A stretch of 64,000 bases of DNA, taken from assembly GCF_001905665.1 (NCBI RefSeq), contig NZ_LIVX01000007.1:124001-188000 (forward strand), given 5' to 3'. A program made the translations under genes and the position numbers. This document shows, in pieces, positions 27,006-35,245 of this stretch (positions within the stretch are counted from its first letter, which is position 1; each line of letters opens with the position of its first letter). This stretch comes from Streptomyces sp. CB02261. Its GTDB lineage: Bacteria; Actinomycetota; Actinomycetes; Streptomycetales; Streptomycetaceae. The notes under the pieces were generated by a model. It made no database searches. It saw only the letters and a list, made by a program, of their open reading frames with translations, and had not been told where the DNA came from.

Positions 27006-28424
27006 TCAGGCGGGCTTCACCGAGTCCACGCCCGAGCGGGCCGCGGTCCACTCCCCGCGCGTGAAGTCGGGGATCTCCTGCGGCGCGCCCTTGGCCCTGA
27101 TCGAGGCGTCGCTCAGCGGCAGCGGCGCCGTCCAGGTGGCGGCGTCGTACACGTCGAAGTCCGGTGTGAGCCCGAGCCGCATGCACTGCATCAGCCGGAA
27201 GACCATCAGGTAGTCCATGCCGCCGTGGGCGCCCGGCGGGGCGGTGTTGTCCTTCCAGAGCCAGTGGTCGAACTCGGCCGCGTACGCCGAGAAGTCGCCC
27301 CACCTGTCGTCCTGGTGGTCCGGCTCGATGTAGACGCGGGCGGGGTAGTCCTCGAAGACGCCCTTGGTACCGCCCAGGCTGTTGACCCGGCTGTACGGGT
27401 GCGGGGTGGACACGTCGTGTTCGAGGCGGATCACCCGCCCCTTCGCCGTCTGGACCAGACTGATCGTCCGGTCGCTCGCCGTGTACGACTCCTTCCAGCT
27501 GGGGTCGTCGGCCGGCACGTTCGCCTCGCGGTACTCGGCCAGGCCGAGCGCGGGCGTGCCGAAGCTGCTGATGCTCACCGCCCGGTCGCCCCGGTTGACG
27601 TCCATGTAGGTGGCGACGGGACCGAAGCCGTGGTTGGGGTAGAGGTCCCCCCTCAGCCGCGTGTGCCACAGCCGGCGCCAGGGGCCCTCGTAGTACGTCG
27701 GGGAGAACAGCAGACCGCGCAGGTCGTGGTTGTACGCCCCCGCGCCGTGCAGGAGCCTGCCGAACTTGCCGGCGTGCGCCATCCGCAGCACCCGCATCTC
27801 GTTCCGGCCGTAGCAGCAGTTCTCCAGCTGCATGCAGTGCCGGCGGGTCTGCTCGGACAGGTCGACCAGCTCCCACAGCTCGTCGATCCGTGTCGCGACC
27901 GGGCACTCCACGCCGACGTGCTTGCCGTTCAGCATCGCCGCGCGGGCGATGGCGAAGTGACTGTCCCAGGGGGTGGCCACGTACACGAGGTCGACGTCCG
28001 AGCGGGCGCAGAGCTTCTCGAAGTCGTTCTCGCCGTTCGTGTACAGGGCGGGGGCGGGCTGCCCGGCGGCGGTGACCTTGGCGGCCGCCCGTTCGGCCTT
28101 GTCGCGCACGGGGTCGCAGACGGCGGTCACGCGGACGCCGGGGAGCGAGAGGAAGTGGCCGATGACGCTGCCGCCCCGGTTGCCGTACCCGACGATGCCG
28201 ACCCGGACGGTGGAGCGCCGCTCGAAGGGGACCCCGGCCATGGTGGCCCCACGGCGCCCGGGCACGGACGCGGCCCCGGCGGGAGGGGCGGGAGCCGGCA
28301 CGGCCGCCTCGGCGGCCCGGGCGGACGGAGCGCCGAGGGCGCCGGCGCCCAGGCCCGCGCCGACCGCCGCGGCGGCCCCGAGGGCCTGGCGGCGGCTCGG
28401 GGCGTACGGCGACTGCTCGTTCAT
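27006..28424 (-). CDS. Tat-exported Gfo/Idh/MocA protein, GH109-like (alpha-N-acetylgalactosaminidase type)
   Basis: A 472-aa protein with a twin-arginine signal (SRRQALGAAAAVGAG, Ala-rich to about residue 38), a Rossmann NAD loop VGIVGYGNRGGSV, and the GH109-type blocks LENCCYGRNEMRVL, GAYNHDLRG and YPNHGFGPVATYMDVNRGDR. GH109 enzymes use a bound NAD+ in an oxidation-elimination mechanism to cleave alpha-GalNAc; export by Tat fits a protein that must fold with cofactor. A GGGAGG ribosome site precedes the ATG. Other NAD-dependent sugar oxidoreductase activities cannot be excluded. Confidence 0.82.
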   Translation of the reverse strand: MNEQSPYAPSRRQALGAAAAVGAGLGAGALGAPSARAAEAAVPAPAPPAGAASVPGRRGATMAGVPFERRSTVRVGIVGYGNRGGSVIGHFLSLPGVRVTAVCDPVRDKAERAAAKVTAAGQPAPALYTNGENDFEKLCARSDVDLVYVATPWDSHFAIARAAMLNGKHVGVECPVATRIDELWELVDLSEQTRRHCMQLENCCYGRNEMRVLRMAHAGKFGRLLHGAGAYNHDLRGLLFSPTYYEGPWRRLWHTRLRGDLYPNHGFGPVATYMDVNRGDRAVSISSFGTPALGLAEYREANVPADDPSWKESYTASDRTISLVQTAKGRVIRLEHDVSTPHPYSRVNSLGGTKGVFEDYPARVYIEPDHQDDRWGDFSAYAAEFDHWLWKDNTAPPGAHGGMDYLMVFRLMQCMRLGLTPDFDVYDAATWTAPLPLSDASIRAKGAPQEIPDFTRGEWTAARSGVDSVKPA

Positions 28425-28534
28425 GGAACCTCCCGGACCGAGTGCACGGCCGTCCCGTCGGATGGTCGGACTGTACTGTTCCGGACCCGGCGTCGAGCGG
28501 TACGGATCACCGACCGTCACCCGAACAGACGAAG

Positions 28535-28562
28535 GGCCCCTCACCGTCCGGGGTGAGGGGCC
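28535..28562 (-). terminator. Hairpin terminator after the FAD/Fe-S dehydrogenase gene
   Basis: Perfect 11-bp inverted repeat GGCCCCTCACC / GGTGAGGGGCC with a 6-nt loop, 27 bp past the stop of the upstream minus-strand gene and before the GH109-like gene. Confidence 0.8.
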
Positions 28563-28588
28563 GTCAGGTCCGCCGTCCGTGCGGGCGG

Positions 28589-31513
28589 TCAGGGACGCGT
28601 GGCGCGCTCCAGGGCGAGGAGCACCGAGCCGTAGGATCGGCCCGTCGCCCGGTCCATGCCGATCTCGCACATCCGGTTGGCCGAGAGGTGCGCGTCGAAG
28701 GACCTCGACGTAACCTCGGCCGCCTCGCGGGCGGTCGCCGAGGCCGTCAGCTCCGGGTGCAGCATCCCCCGGTCGCCCGCGAAGGCGCAGCAGCCCGCGT
28801 CGGCGGGGACGACGACCTCCTCCGCGCAGGCCTCGGCGAGCACCGTCAGCCTGTCCTCGTCGCCCAGGTGGCGCATGGAGCACGTCGGGTGCACCACGGC
28901 GGAGGTGACGCGGCGGCGTACGTCGAGCCGTGGGAGCAGCTCGTCCGCCGCCCACACCAGCGAGTCCACCACCGTCATCTCCGCGTGCAGCGCCCGGTTG
29001 TCCTCCGTCAGGTAGGGCACCACCTCGTGCGCGATGCCGAGCGTGCACGAGGAGGCGTCCACCACCAGCGGCAGCGTCCCGCCGGCCGTCCAGCCCCAGG
29101 CCGCCTCGACGATCCGGTTCGCCATCAGCTCGTTGCCCCGCCGGTACCCCTTGGAGTGCCAGATCGTCGCGCAGCACGTACCGGCCACGTCGTCCGGGAT
29201 CCACACCGGTTTCCCCGCCCGCGCCGACACCGCCACCACCGCCTCGGGGAGCGAGGGCCCCCGGTCGCCGTCCGGACCGCCGAAGATCCGGTTCACACAG
29301 GCGGGGTAGTAGACGGCGACCGCCGCCGGGCGGTGGGTGCGGGGCAGCCGCCGGGCCGCCGGGCCGGGGATCTGCGGCAGCCACTCCGGCACCAGGTCGT
29401 TGCTGACCGCCCGGCGGGCCAGGCCCGTCACCGACCCCAGGACCCGGTCCCCGATCCGGTCCGCCGCCGCGACGGCGAGCCGGGCTGAGGCCTCCACGGC
29501 GCGGAAGTTCCGGGCCGCGAGGGCGGCGAGCCGCTCCTCGCGCGAGGAGTGCCGCTCGTGCCGGAACTCCTTCATGAGGGCCCCGGTGTCGATCCCCACC
29601 GGGCAGGCCAGCTTGCAGGTCGAGTCGCCGGCGCAGGTGTCGACGGCGTCGTAGCCGTACGCCTCCAGGAGCCGGGCCTCGACCGGGGAGCCCGCGTTCT
29701 GCCGCATCATCTCCCGGCGCAGCACGATCCGCTGGCGCGGAGTGGTCGTCAGGTCCTGGCTGGGGCAGGTCGGTTCGCAGAACCCGCACTCGATGCAGGG
29801 GTCGGCGATCCGCTCCACGGACGGGATCGTCTTCAGACCGCGCAGATGGGCGTGCGGGTCGCGGTCCAGGACGATCCGGGGCGCCAGCACCCCGGCGGGG
29901 TCGAGGGCCTCCTTGACCCGCCACATCAGGTCGGTCGCCTTCGTCCCCCACTCCAGTTCGAGGAAGGGCGCGATGTTGCGGCCGGTGGCGTGCTCCGCCT
30001 TCAGCGAGCCGTCGAAGCGCTCGACGGTCAGTTTGCAGAACTCGTCCATGAAGCCCGCGTACCGCTCGACGTCGGAGGGGTCCGCCGCGTCGAAGGCGAG
30101 GAGGAAGTGGAGGTTGCCGTGCGCGGCGTGACCGGCCACGGCCGCGTCGAAACCGTGCCGGGACTGGAGGTCGAGCAGCGTCGCACAGGCCTCCGCGAGC
30201 CGGGCCGGCGGGACCGCGAAGTCCTCGGTGATCAGGGTCGTACCGGAGGGGCGGGAGCCTCCGACCGCCGTCACGAAGGCCTTGCGGGCCTTCCAGTACC
30301 CGGCGATCTTCCGCGGGTCGCGGGTGAACGCGTTCTCCACGGAGGCCACCGGGGCCACCAGGTCGAGCCCGGCGAGGACATCCTCCGCCGCCCGCTCGTA
30401 CGCCTCGCGCGCCGGCGCGTCGGGCGCCCGGAACTCGACCAGCAGCGCCGCCGTCTCCCTGGGCAGCTCCGCCCAGTCCGCGGGCACGCCCGCCACGCTC
30501 ACGGAGGCCCGCAGCGTGTTGCCGTCCATCAGCTCCACGGCCAGTGCCCCGGCCTCGTTGAAGAGGGGCACCGCGGCGGCCGCCGCGGGCAGCGAGGGGA
30601 AGAACAGCAGCGCCGTCGACACCTCGCGATCGAGCGGCAGCGTGTCGAAGACGACCTCGGAGAGGAAACCGAAGGTGCCTTCGGAGCCGACCATGAGGCC
30701 CCGGAGGATCCGCACCGGGGTGTCGCCGTCGAGGAAGGCGTCGAGCCGGTAGCCGTTGGTGTTCTTGATGGTGTGCTTGGCGCGGATCCGGGCGGTCAGC
30801 TCGGCGTCCGCCTCGATCTCCGCCTTGAGGGCCGTCAGTTCCGCGCAGAGCCTCGGCTCGGCCCGCGCCAGCTCCGCGTCGGCGTCCGGATCGGCCGTGT
30901 CGACGACCGTGCCGCTCGGCAGCACGACGGTGAGCGAGGAGACGGTCCGGTAGGAGTTGCGGGTCGTCCCGGCGGTCATGCCCGAGGCGTTGTTGGCGAC
31001 GACCCCGCCGATCGTGCAGGCGACGGCGCTCGCCGGATCGGGGCCCAGGACCCGCCCGTACGGGGCGAGCGCGGCATTGGCCCGCACGACGGTGGTGCCG
31101 GGACGGATCCGGGCGCGCGCGCCGCCGTCCAGGACCTCGACCCCGACCCAGTGGCGGCGCACGTCGACCAGGATGTCCTCGCCCTGCGCCTGCCCGTTGA
31201 GGCTGGTCCCGGCGGCCCGGAAGACCACCTCACGGCCCTTGCCGTGCGCGTACGACAGGATCGTGGAGATGTCGTCGATGTCCTCGGCGACGACGACGAC
31301 CTGCGGCACGAAGCGGTACGGGCTGGCGTCCGAGGCGTACCGGACCAGGTCCGAGATCTTCGACAGGACCTTCTCCGGGCCGAGGAGCTCGGTCAGCTCC
31401 TCCCGCATCCGCCGTGGCGTGCCCCGGGCCTGGAGCTCCGGGACGCGGTCCGGGGCCGGACTCCGCTTCGCACCGGGACGAAGGGCCTGCGGGTTCGGCT
31501 CGAACAGCGGCAT
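28589..31513 (-). CDS. FAD-binding and 4Fe-4S oxidoreductase, D-lactate dehydrogenase type
   Basis: A 974-aa fusion. Residues about 60-240 are a PCMH FAD-binding domain (RAAGTSLNGQAQGEDILVD, GGVVANNASGMTAGT), followed by an FAD-oxidase C-terminal domain, then two Fe-S clusters (CIECGFCEPTCPS near residue 575 and CAGDSTCKLACPVGI near 630), and finally a CCG-type heterodisulfide-like region with CC pairs (GTCCATIWHSKG, GCCAFAGDRGM). This matches large quinone-linked D-lactate or D-2-hydroxyacid dehydrogenases at the membrane. It lies 40 nt downstream of a MarR gene, probably one transcript. Confidence 0.88.
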   Translation of the reverse strand: MPLFEPNPQALRPGAKRSPAPDRVPELQARGTPRRMREELTELLGPEKVLSKISDLVRYASDASPYRFVPQVVVVAEDIDDISTILSYAHGKGREVVFRAAGTSLNGQAQGEDILVDVRRHWVGVEVLDGGARARIRPGTTVVRANAALAPYGRVLGPDPASAVACTIGGVVANNASGMTAGTTRNSYRTVSSLTVVLPSGTVVDTADPDADAELARAEPRLCAELTALKAEIEADAELTARIRAKHTIKNTNGYRLDAFLDGDTPVRILRGLMVGSEGTFGFLSEVVFDTLPLDREVSTALLFFPSLPAAAAAVPLFNEAGALAVELMDGNTLRASVSVAGVPADWAELPRETAALLVEFRAPDAPAREAYERAAEDVLAGLDLVAPVASVENAFTRDPRKIAGYWKARKAFVTAVGGSRPSGTTLITEDFAVPPARLAEACATLLDLQSRHGFDAAVAGHAAHGNLHFLLAFDAADPSDVERYAGFMDEFCKLTVERFDGSLKAEHATGRNIAPFLELEWGTKATDLMWRVKEALDPAGVLAPRIVLDRDPHAHLRGLKTIPSVERIADPCIECGFCEPTCPSQDLTTTPRQRIVLRREMMRQNAGSPVEARLLEAYGYDAVDTCAGDSTCKLACPVGIDTGALMKEFRHERHSSREERLAALAARNFRAVEASARLAVAAADRIGDRVLGSVTGLARRAVSNDLVPEWLPQIPGPAARRLPRTHRPAAVAVYYPACVNRIFGGPDGDRGPSLPEAVVAVSARAGKPVWIPDDVAGTCCATIWHSKGYRRGNELMANRIVEAAWGWTAGGTLPLVVDASSCTLGIAHEVVPYLTEDNRALHAEMTVVDSLVWAADELLPRLDVRRRVTSAVVHPTCSMRHLGDEDRLTVLAEACAEEVVVPADAGCCAFAGDRGMLHPELTASATAREAAEVTSRSFDAHLSANRMCEIGMDRATGRSYGSVLLALERATRP

Positions 31514-31553
31514 GTCAACGGCTTCCCTTCGGCGCGTCCCCGCACCCGAGGGG

Positions 31554-32069
31554 TCAGCAGCCGCCCTCAGGGCCGGGGTCGACCAGGGCGGACAGGAGAC
31601 CTCCGAGTACCTCGCGCTGTGCGGCGGTCAATGGAGCAAGGATGTCCTCTGCGGCCGCCCGGCGCGCGCTGCGCAGCTCCCGCAGCGTGGCGCGCCCCGC
31701 GTCGGTGAGCTCGATCCGCACGACCCGCCGGTTGCTCGGGTCGGGCACCCTGCGCACCCGGTCGACGGCCTCCAGACCGTCGACGAGACTGGTCACGGCG
31801 CGGGGGACGACCTCGAGCCGGGCCGCGAGATCGGCCATCCGCGGCGGCTCCCCGAAGTGCGCGACCGTCCGCAGCAGCCTGGACTGGGCGGGGGTGATGC
31901 CGACCGGCTCCAGATGGCGCTTCTGGATGCGGTGCAGCCGCCGGGTGAGGCGGAGGAGCTGCTCGGAGAGGAGCCCGTCGGCGTCGGTCCTGCCCGACGG
32001 GTCGGTCCGGCCGGCCGAGTCGGTCCTGGTCGGCGCGTCGGAGGGGGTCGTCGGGTCGGAGGCGGTCAT
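31554..32069 (-). CDS. MarR-family transcriptional regulator
   Basis: A 171-aa protein with a Ser/Thr-rich N-terminal extension (to about residue 32) and a winged helix: LTRRLHRIQKRHLEPVGITP, recognition helix MADLAARLEVVPRAVTSLVD, and wing VRRVPDPSNRRVVRIELT. It is divergent from an ABC exporter with a clear inverted repeat in between, and is followed 40 nt later by the D-lactate-type dehydrogenase. Repression of both sides with relief by a small molecule is inferred. Confidence 0.9.
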   Translation of the reverse strand: MTASDPTTPSDAPTRTDSAGRTDPSGRTDADGLLSEQLLRLTRRLHRIQKRHLEPVGITPAQSRLLRTVAHFGEPPRMADLAARLEVVPRAVTSLVDGLEAVDRVRRVPDPSNRRVVRIELTDAGRATLRELRSARRAAAEDILAPLTAAQREVLGGLLSALVDPGPEGGC

Positions 32070-32090
32070 GCGGGAACAATATCAGGATGT

Positions 32091-32126
32091 AGTTCATTGT
32101 GAGCATAGGTAACAATGAGCTAGGGT
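32091..32126. promoter_or_regulatory. MarR-type operator overlapping the exporter promoter
   Basis: AGTTCATTGT (32091-32100) and ACAATGAGCT (32112-32121) form an inverted repeat matching at 9 of 10 positions with an 11-bp spacer. A possible promoter lies across it: -35-like TTGTGA (32097-32102), 18-bp spacer, -10-like TAGGGT (32121-32126). A further ACAAT half-site is at 32076-32080 beside the MarR start. Confidence 0.65.
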
Positions 32127-32173
32127 CTTCGTCGGCCCCGAACCACGGTCGACCCCGAACCCCGAAGGAGCCC

Positions 32174-34039
32174 ATGCGCCCCCACGACCAGTCCGAATGG
32201 ACGCCCCCGCCCCGCGACTCCTCACGACCGAAGGAGCCCGCGCAGCTGCGGCGCATCCTGGGACTCTTCCGCCCCTACCGCGCCCGCCTGGTCGTCGTCG
32301 GCCTGCTGGTCGGCGCCGCCTCGCTCGTCACGGTCGCGTCACCCTTCCTGCTCAAGGAGATCCTGGACACCGCGATCCCCCAGGGCCGCACCGGGCTGCT
32401 CAGCCTGCTCGCCCTCGGCATGATCGCCACCGCCGTGCTGACCAGCGTCTTCGGCGTCCTCCAGACCCTGATCTCCACCACCGTCGGCCAGCGCGTCATG
32501 CACGACCTGCGCACCGGGGTCTACGAGCAGCTCCAGCGGATGCCGCTCGCCTTCTTCACCCGCACCCGCACGGGCGAGGTCCAGTCCCGCATCGCCAACG
32601 ACATCGGCGGCATGCAGGCGACCGTGACCTCCACGGCCACCTCACTGGTCTCCAACCTCACCGCCGTCGTCGCGACCGTCGTCGCCATGCTCGCCCTCGA
32701 CTGGCGCCTGACGCTCGTCTCGCTGCTCCTGCTGCCCGTGTTCGTCTGGATCAGCCGGCGCGTCGGCCGCGAGCGCAAGCGGATCACGACCCAGCGCCAG
32801 AAGCAGATGGCCGCCATGGCCGCGACCGTCACCGAGTCCCTCTCGGTCAGCGGCATCCTGCTCGGCCGCACCATGGGCCGCGCCGACTCGCTGACCAGGT
32901 CCTTCGCCGAGGAGTCCGAGCGCCTGGTCGACCTCGAGGTGCGCTCCTCCATGGCCGGGCGGTGGCGGATGTCCACCATCGGCATCGTCATGGCCGCGAT
33001 GCCCGCCCTGATCTACTGGGCCGCCGGCGTCGCGGTGGGCTCCGGCGGAGCCGCGATCTCGCTCGGCACGCTCGTCGCCTTCGTCTCGCTCCAGCAGGGC
33101 CTCTTCCGGCCCGCCGTCAGCCTGCTCTCCACCGGAGTGCAGATGCAGACGTCCCTCGCGCTCTTCCAGCGCATCTTCGAGTACCTCGACCTGCCCGTCG
33201 ACATCACCGAGCCCGCCGAGCCGGTCCGGCTCGGCGAGGTCCGCGGCGAGGTCGCCTTCGAGAAGGTCGTGTTCCGCTACGACCCCGAGGGCGAGGGCCG
33301 ACCGACCCTCGACTCCATCGACCTGACGGTCCCCGCCGGCGGCAGCCTGGCCGTCGTCGGCCCCACCGGCTCCGGCAAGTCGACCCTCAGCTACCTGGTG
33401 CCGAGGCTCTACGACGTCACCGGCGGCCGCGTCACCCTCGACGGGGTCGACGTGCGCGACCTGGACTTCGACACCCTCGCCCGCGCGGTCGGCGTCGTCT
33501 CGCAGGAGACGTACCTCTTCCACGCCTCCGTCGCCGACAACCTCCGTTTCGCCAAGCCGGACGCCACCGACGAGGAGATCGAGGCCGCCGCCCGCGCCGC
33601 GCAGATCCACGAGCACATCGCCTCGCTCCCCGACGGGTACGACACCCTGGTCGGCGAGCGCGGATACCGCTTCTCGGGCGGCGAGAAGCAGCGCCTGGCC
33701 ATCGCCCGCACGATCCTGCGCGACCCGCCGGTGCTGATCCTCGACGAGGCGACCAGCGCGCTCGACACCCGCACGGAGCACGCGGTGCAGCAGGCCATCG
33801 ACGCCCTCTCCGCGGGACGCACCACGATCACCATCGCCCACCGGCTCTCCACCGTCCGCGAGGCCGGCCAGATCGTCGTCCTGGAGGCGGGACGGATCGC
33901 GGAGCGCGGCACCCACGACGAGCTGCTCGCGCGGGACGGGCGGTACGCCGCCCTGGTCCGCAGGGACGAACGCGGAGCGGCGGGCACCTCCGGGACCGAA
34001 CAGGCGAACGTGGGAGCGGTTGTTCCCCAGAACGTGTGA
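32174..34039 (+). CDS. ABC exporter, fused transmembrane and ATPase domains
   Basis: A 621-aa half-transporter: six predicted helices within residues 35-320 and a complete ATPase domain with Walker A GPTGSGKST, Q-loop VSQETYLFHAS, signature FSGGEKQRLAIART, Walker B LILDEATSALD and H-loop IAHRLS, so it should work as a homodimer. AAGGAG ribosome site. The MarR gene divergent from it suggests export of a toxic or signalling compound. Followed at 122 nt by a 19-codon micro-ORF. Confidence 0.92.
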   Translation: MRPHDQSEWTPPPRDSSRPKEPAQLRRILGLFRPYRARLVVVGLLVGAASLVTVASPFLLKEILDTAIPQGRTGLLSLLALGMIATAVLTSVFGVLQTLISTTVGQRVMHDLRTGVYEQLQRMPLAFFTRTRTGEVQSRIANDIGGMQATVTSTATSLVSNLTAVVATVVAMLALDWRLTLVSLLLLPVFVWISRRVGRERKRITTQRQKQMAAMAATVTESLSVSGILLGRTMGRADSLTRSFAEESERLVDLEVRSSMAGRWRMSTIGIVMAAMPALIYWAAGVAVGSGGAAISLGTLVAFVSLQQGLFRPAVSLLSTGVQMQTSLALFQRIFEYLDLPVDITEPAEPVRLGEVRGEVAFEKVVFRYDPEGEGRPTLDSIDLTVPAGGSLAVVGPTGSGKSTLSYLVPRLYDVTGGRVTLDGVDVRDLDFDTLARAVGVVSQETYLFHASVADNLRFAKPDATDEEIEAAARAAQIHEHIASLPDGYDTLVGERGYRFSGGEKQRLAIARTILRDPPVLILDEATSALDTRTEHAVQQAIDALSAGRTTITIAHRLSTVREAGQIVVLEAGRIAERGTHDELLARDGRYAALVRRDERGAAGTSGTEQANVGAVVPQNV

Positions 34040-34161
34040 TCGTGCCGGGAATCGTTGCCCCGCTCCCGGCCGCCGTCGGAGGATTGCGGTGCGCGATCGA
34101 CGGGCTGCAGACCGTGACCGCGCAGTCCCACTGATGTACCTGCACGAGGAGAAGCACCACC

Positions 34162-34221
34162 ATGAACGTCATCACCGATCTGCTCGCCGGCGTCTTTCAC
34201 TTCCTGGGATGGCTCGTCTGA
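34162..34221 (+). CDS. 19-residue hydrophobic micropeptide
   Basis: The frame encodes MNVITDLLAGVFHFLGWLV, a single predicted amphipathic to hydrophobic helix with one Asp and one His. A very strong ribosome site (GAGGAGAAG, 34146-34154) is spaced 7 nt from the ATG, and a near-perfect terminator hairpin starts 14 nt after the stop. This gives a complete ribosome site, frame, terminator unit behind the ABC exporter. No family recognised. It could be a membrane peptide acting with the exporter, a small toxin-like peptide, or chance; the first is an inference from position. Confidence 0.5.
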   Translation: MNVITDLLAGVFHFLGWLV

Positions 34222-34235
34222 CGATCGCAGTGCCC

Positions 34236-34274
34236 GGCGCCGTCGGTCCCCCGTCCCAGGGGACCGGCGGCGCC
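34236..34274 (+). terminator. Strong hairpin terminator after exporter/micropeptide unit
   Basis: 16-bp inverted repeat with one mismatch (34236-34251 and 34259-34274) and a 7-nt loop. Confidence 0.85.
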
Positions 34275-34327
34275 GCCGCGTGCGCGGGTTCCCCGGATTC
34301 CGGTACGGGCCGGGTTAGCGTGCGGCC

Positions 34328-35233
34328 ATGACGTACCGGCCGCCGTCACCGTACGCACCCCCACGCCGCCGCTCCCGACGCCTCTCCCTCCCCCGGCCGC
34401 CCCGGCCCTCCCGCCGCCCCCGGCTGACCCGGCGCGGCAAGGTGGCGCTCCTGCTCGGAGCGGTGCTCGCCGTGGCCGCCGCCGTCACCGTCCCGCTGCT
34501 CCTGACCCGTGACGAACCCCCCGCCGTCGAGCAGCCCCGGGCGCTGCTCGTCCCCGAGGGCTGGCGGGCCGGACAGGTGTACACGGCCGTCGACCGGGCG
34601 CTCGGCCTGCCCCGGGGGACCGCGCGGAAGACCGCGACCGCGCCGGCGACCGCCCTTCCGCTGCCCCCGGCGGCCGGCGGCAACCCCGAGGGCTATCTCT
34701 TCCCCGCCACCTATCCGGTGCTCTCCGCCACCACCCCGGAGGAGCTGCTGCGCTTCATGGTCACCACCGCGGGCAGGCGCTTCGGCGCCCCGCGGATCGT
34801 CGAGGGGGCGAAGGCGCACGGACTGAGCGTCTACGAGACGGTCGTCGCGGCCAGCATCGTGCAGGCCGAGGCGGACAACCCGGAGGACATGGCGAAGGTC
34901 GCCCGGGTCGTCCACAACCGGCTCGCCCGGGGCATGGCGCTCCAGATGGACTCGACCCTCAACTACGCGCTGGACCGCAGCACCCTGGACACGACGCACG
35001 AGGACACGCGGACGCGGAGCCCGTACAACACCTACGAGCGGAAGGGCCTGCCGCCGACGCCCATCGGCAACCCGGGGGACCAGGCCCTGGACGCGGTGAT
35101 CCGGCCGGCGGACGGCGACTGGCTCTACTTCGTCACCGTCGGTCCCGGGGACACCCGTTTCACCGCCGACTACGCGGCCCACCAGGCCAACGTGGCCGAG
35201 TTCAACGCCCTCCGCAGCGCCGGGAAGAGCTGA
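34328..35233 (+). CDS. MltG/YceG-like endolytic transglycosylase, short form
   Basis: A 301-aa protein: Arg/Pro-rich cytoplasmic tail (to about residue 36), one membrane helix (VALLLGAVLAVAAAVTVPLLL), then a periplasm-facing YceG domain with GYLFPATYPV, ETVVAASIVQAEA (the last Glu is the candidate catalytic residue), ARVVHNRLARGMALQMDSTLNYAL and SPYNTYERKGLPPTPIGNPG. The family cuts nascent glycan strands in peptidoglycan. It is shorter than typical housekeeping MltG and may be a second copy. No ribosome site; TAGCGT (34316-34321) ends 6 nt before the ATG, suggesting a leaderless mRNA. Confidence 0.88.
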   Translation: MTYRPPSPYAPPRRRSRRLSLPRPPRPSRRPRLTRRGKVALLLGAVLAVAAAVTVPLLLTRDEPPAVEQPRALLVPEGWRAGQVYTAVDRALGLPRGTARKTATAPATALPLPPAAGGNPEGYLFPATYPVLSATTPEELLRFMVTTAGRRFGAPRIVEGAKAHGLSVYETVVAASIVQAEADNPEDMAKVARVVHNRLARGMALQMDSTLNYALDRSTLDTTHEDTRTRSPYNTYERKGLPPTPIGNPGDQALDAVIRPADGDWLYFVTVGPGDTRFTADYAAHQANVAEFNALRSAGKS

Positions 35234-35245
35234 GTCCGGCCCGGT

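Noticed and set aside
34036..34134. A 32-codon frame that starts in a GTGA overlap with the exporter stop.
   Set aside because: No ribosome site of its own, low-complexity product, and the better supported micro-ORF at 34162 follows it. Conservation would be needed to revive it.
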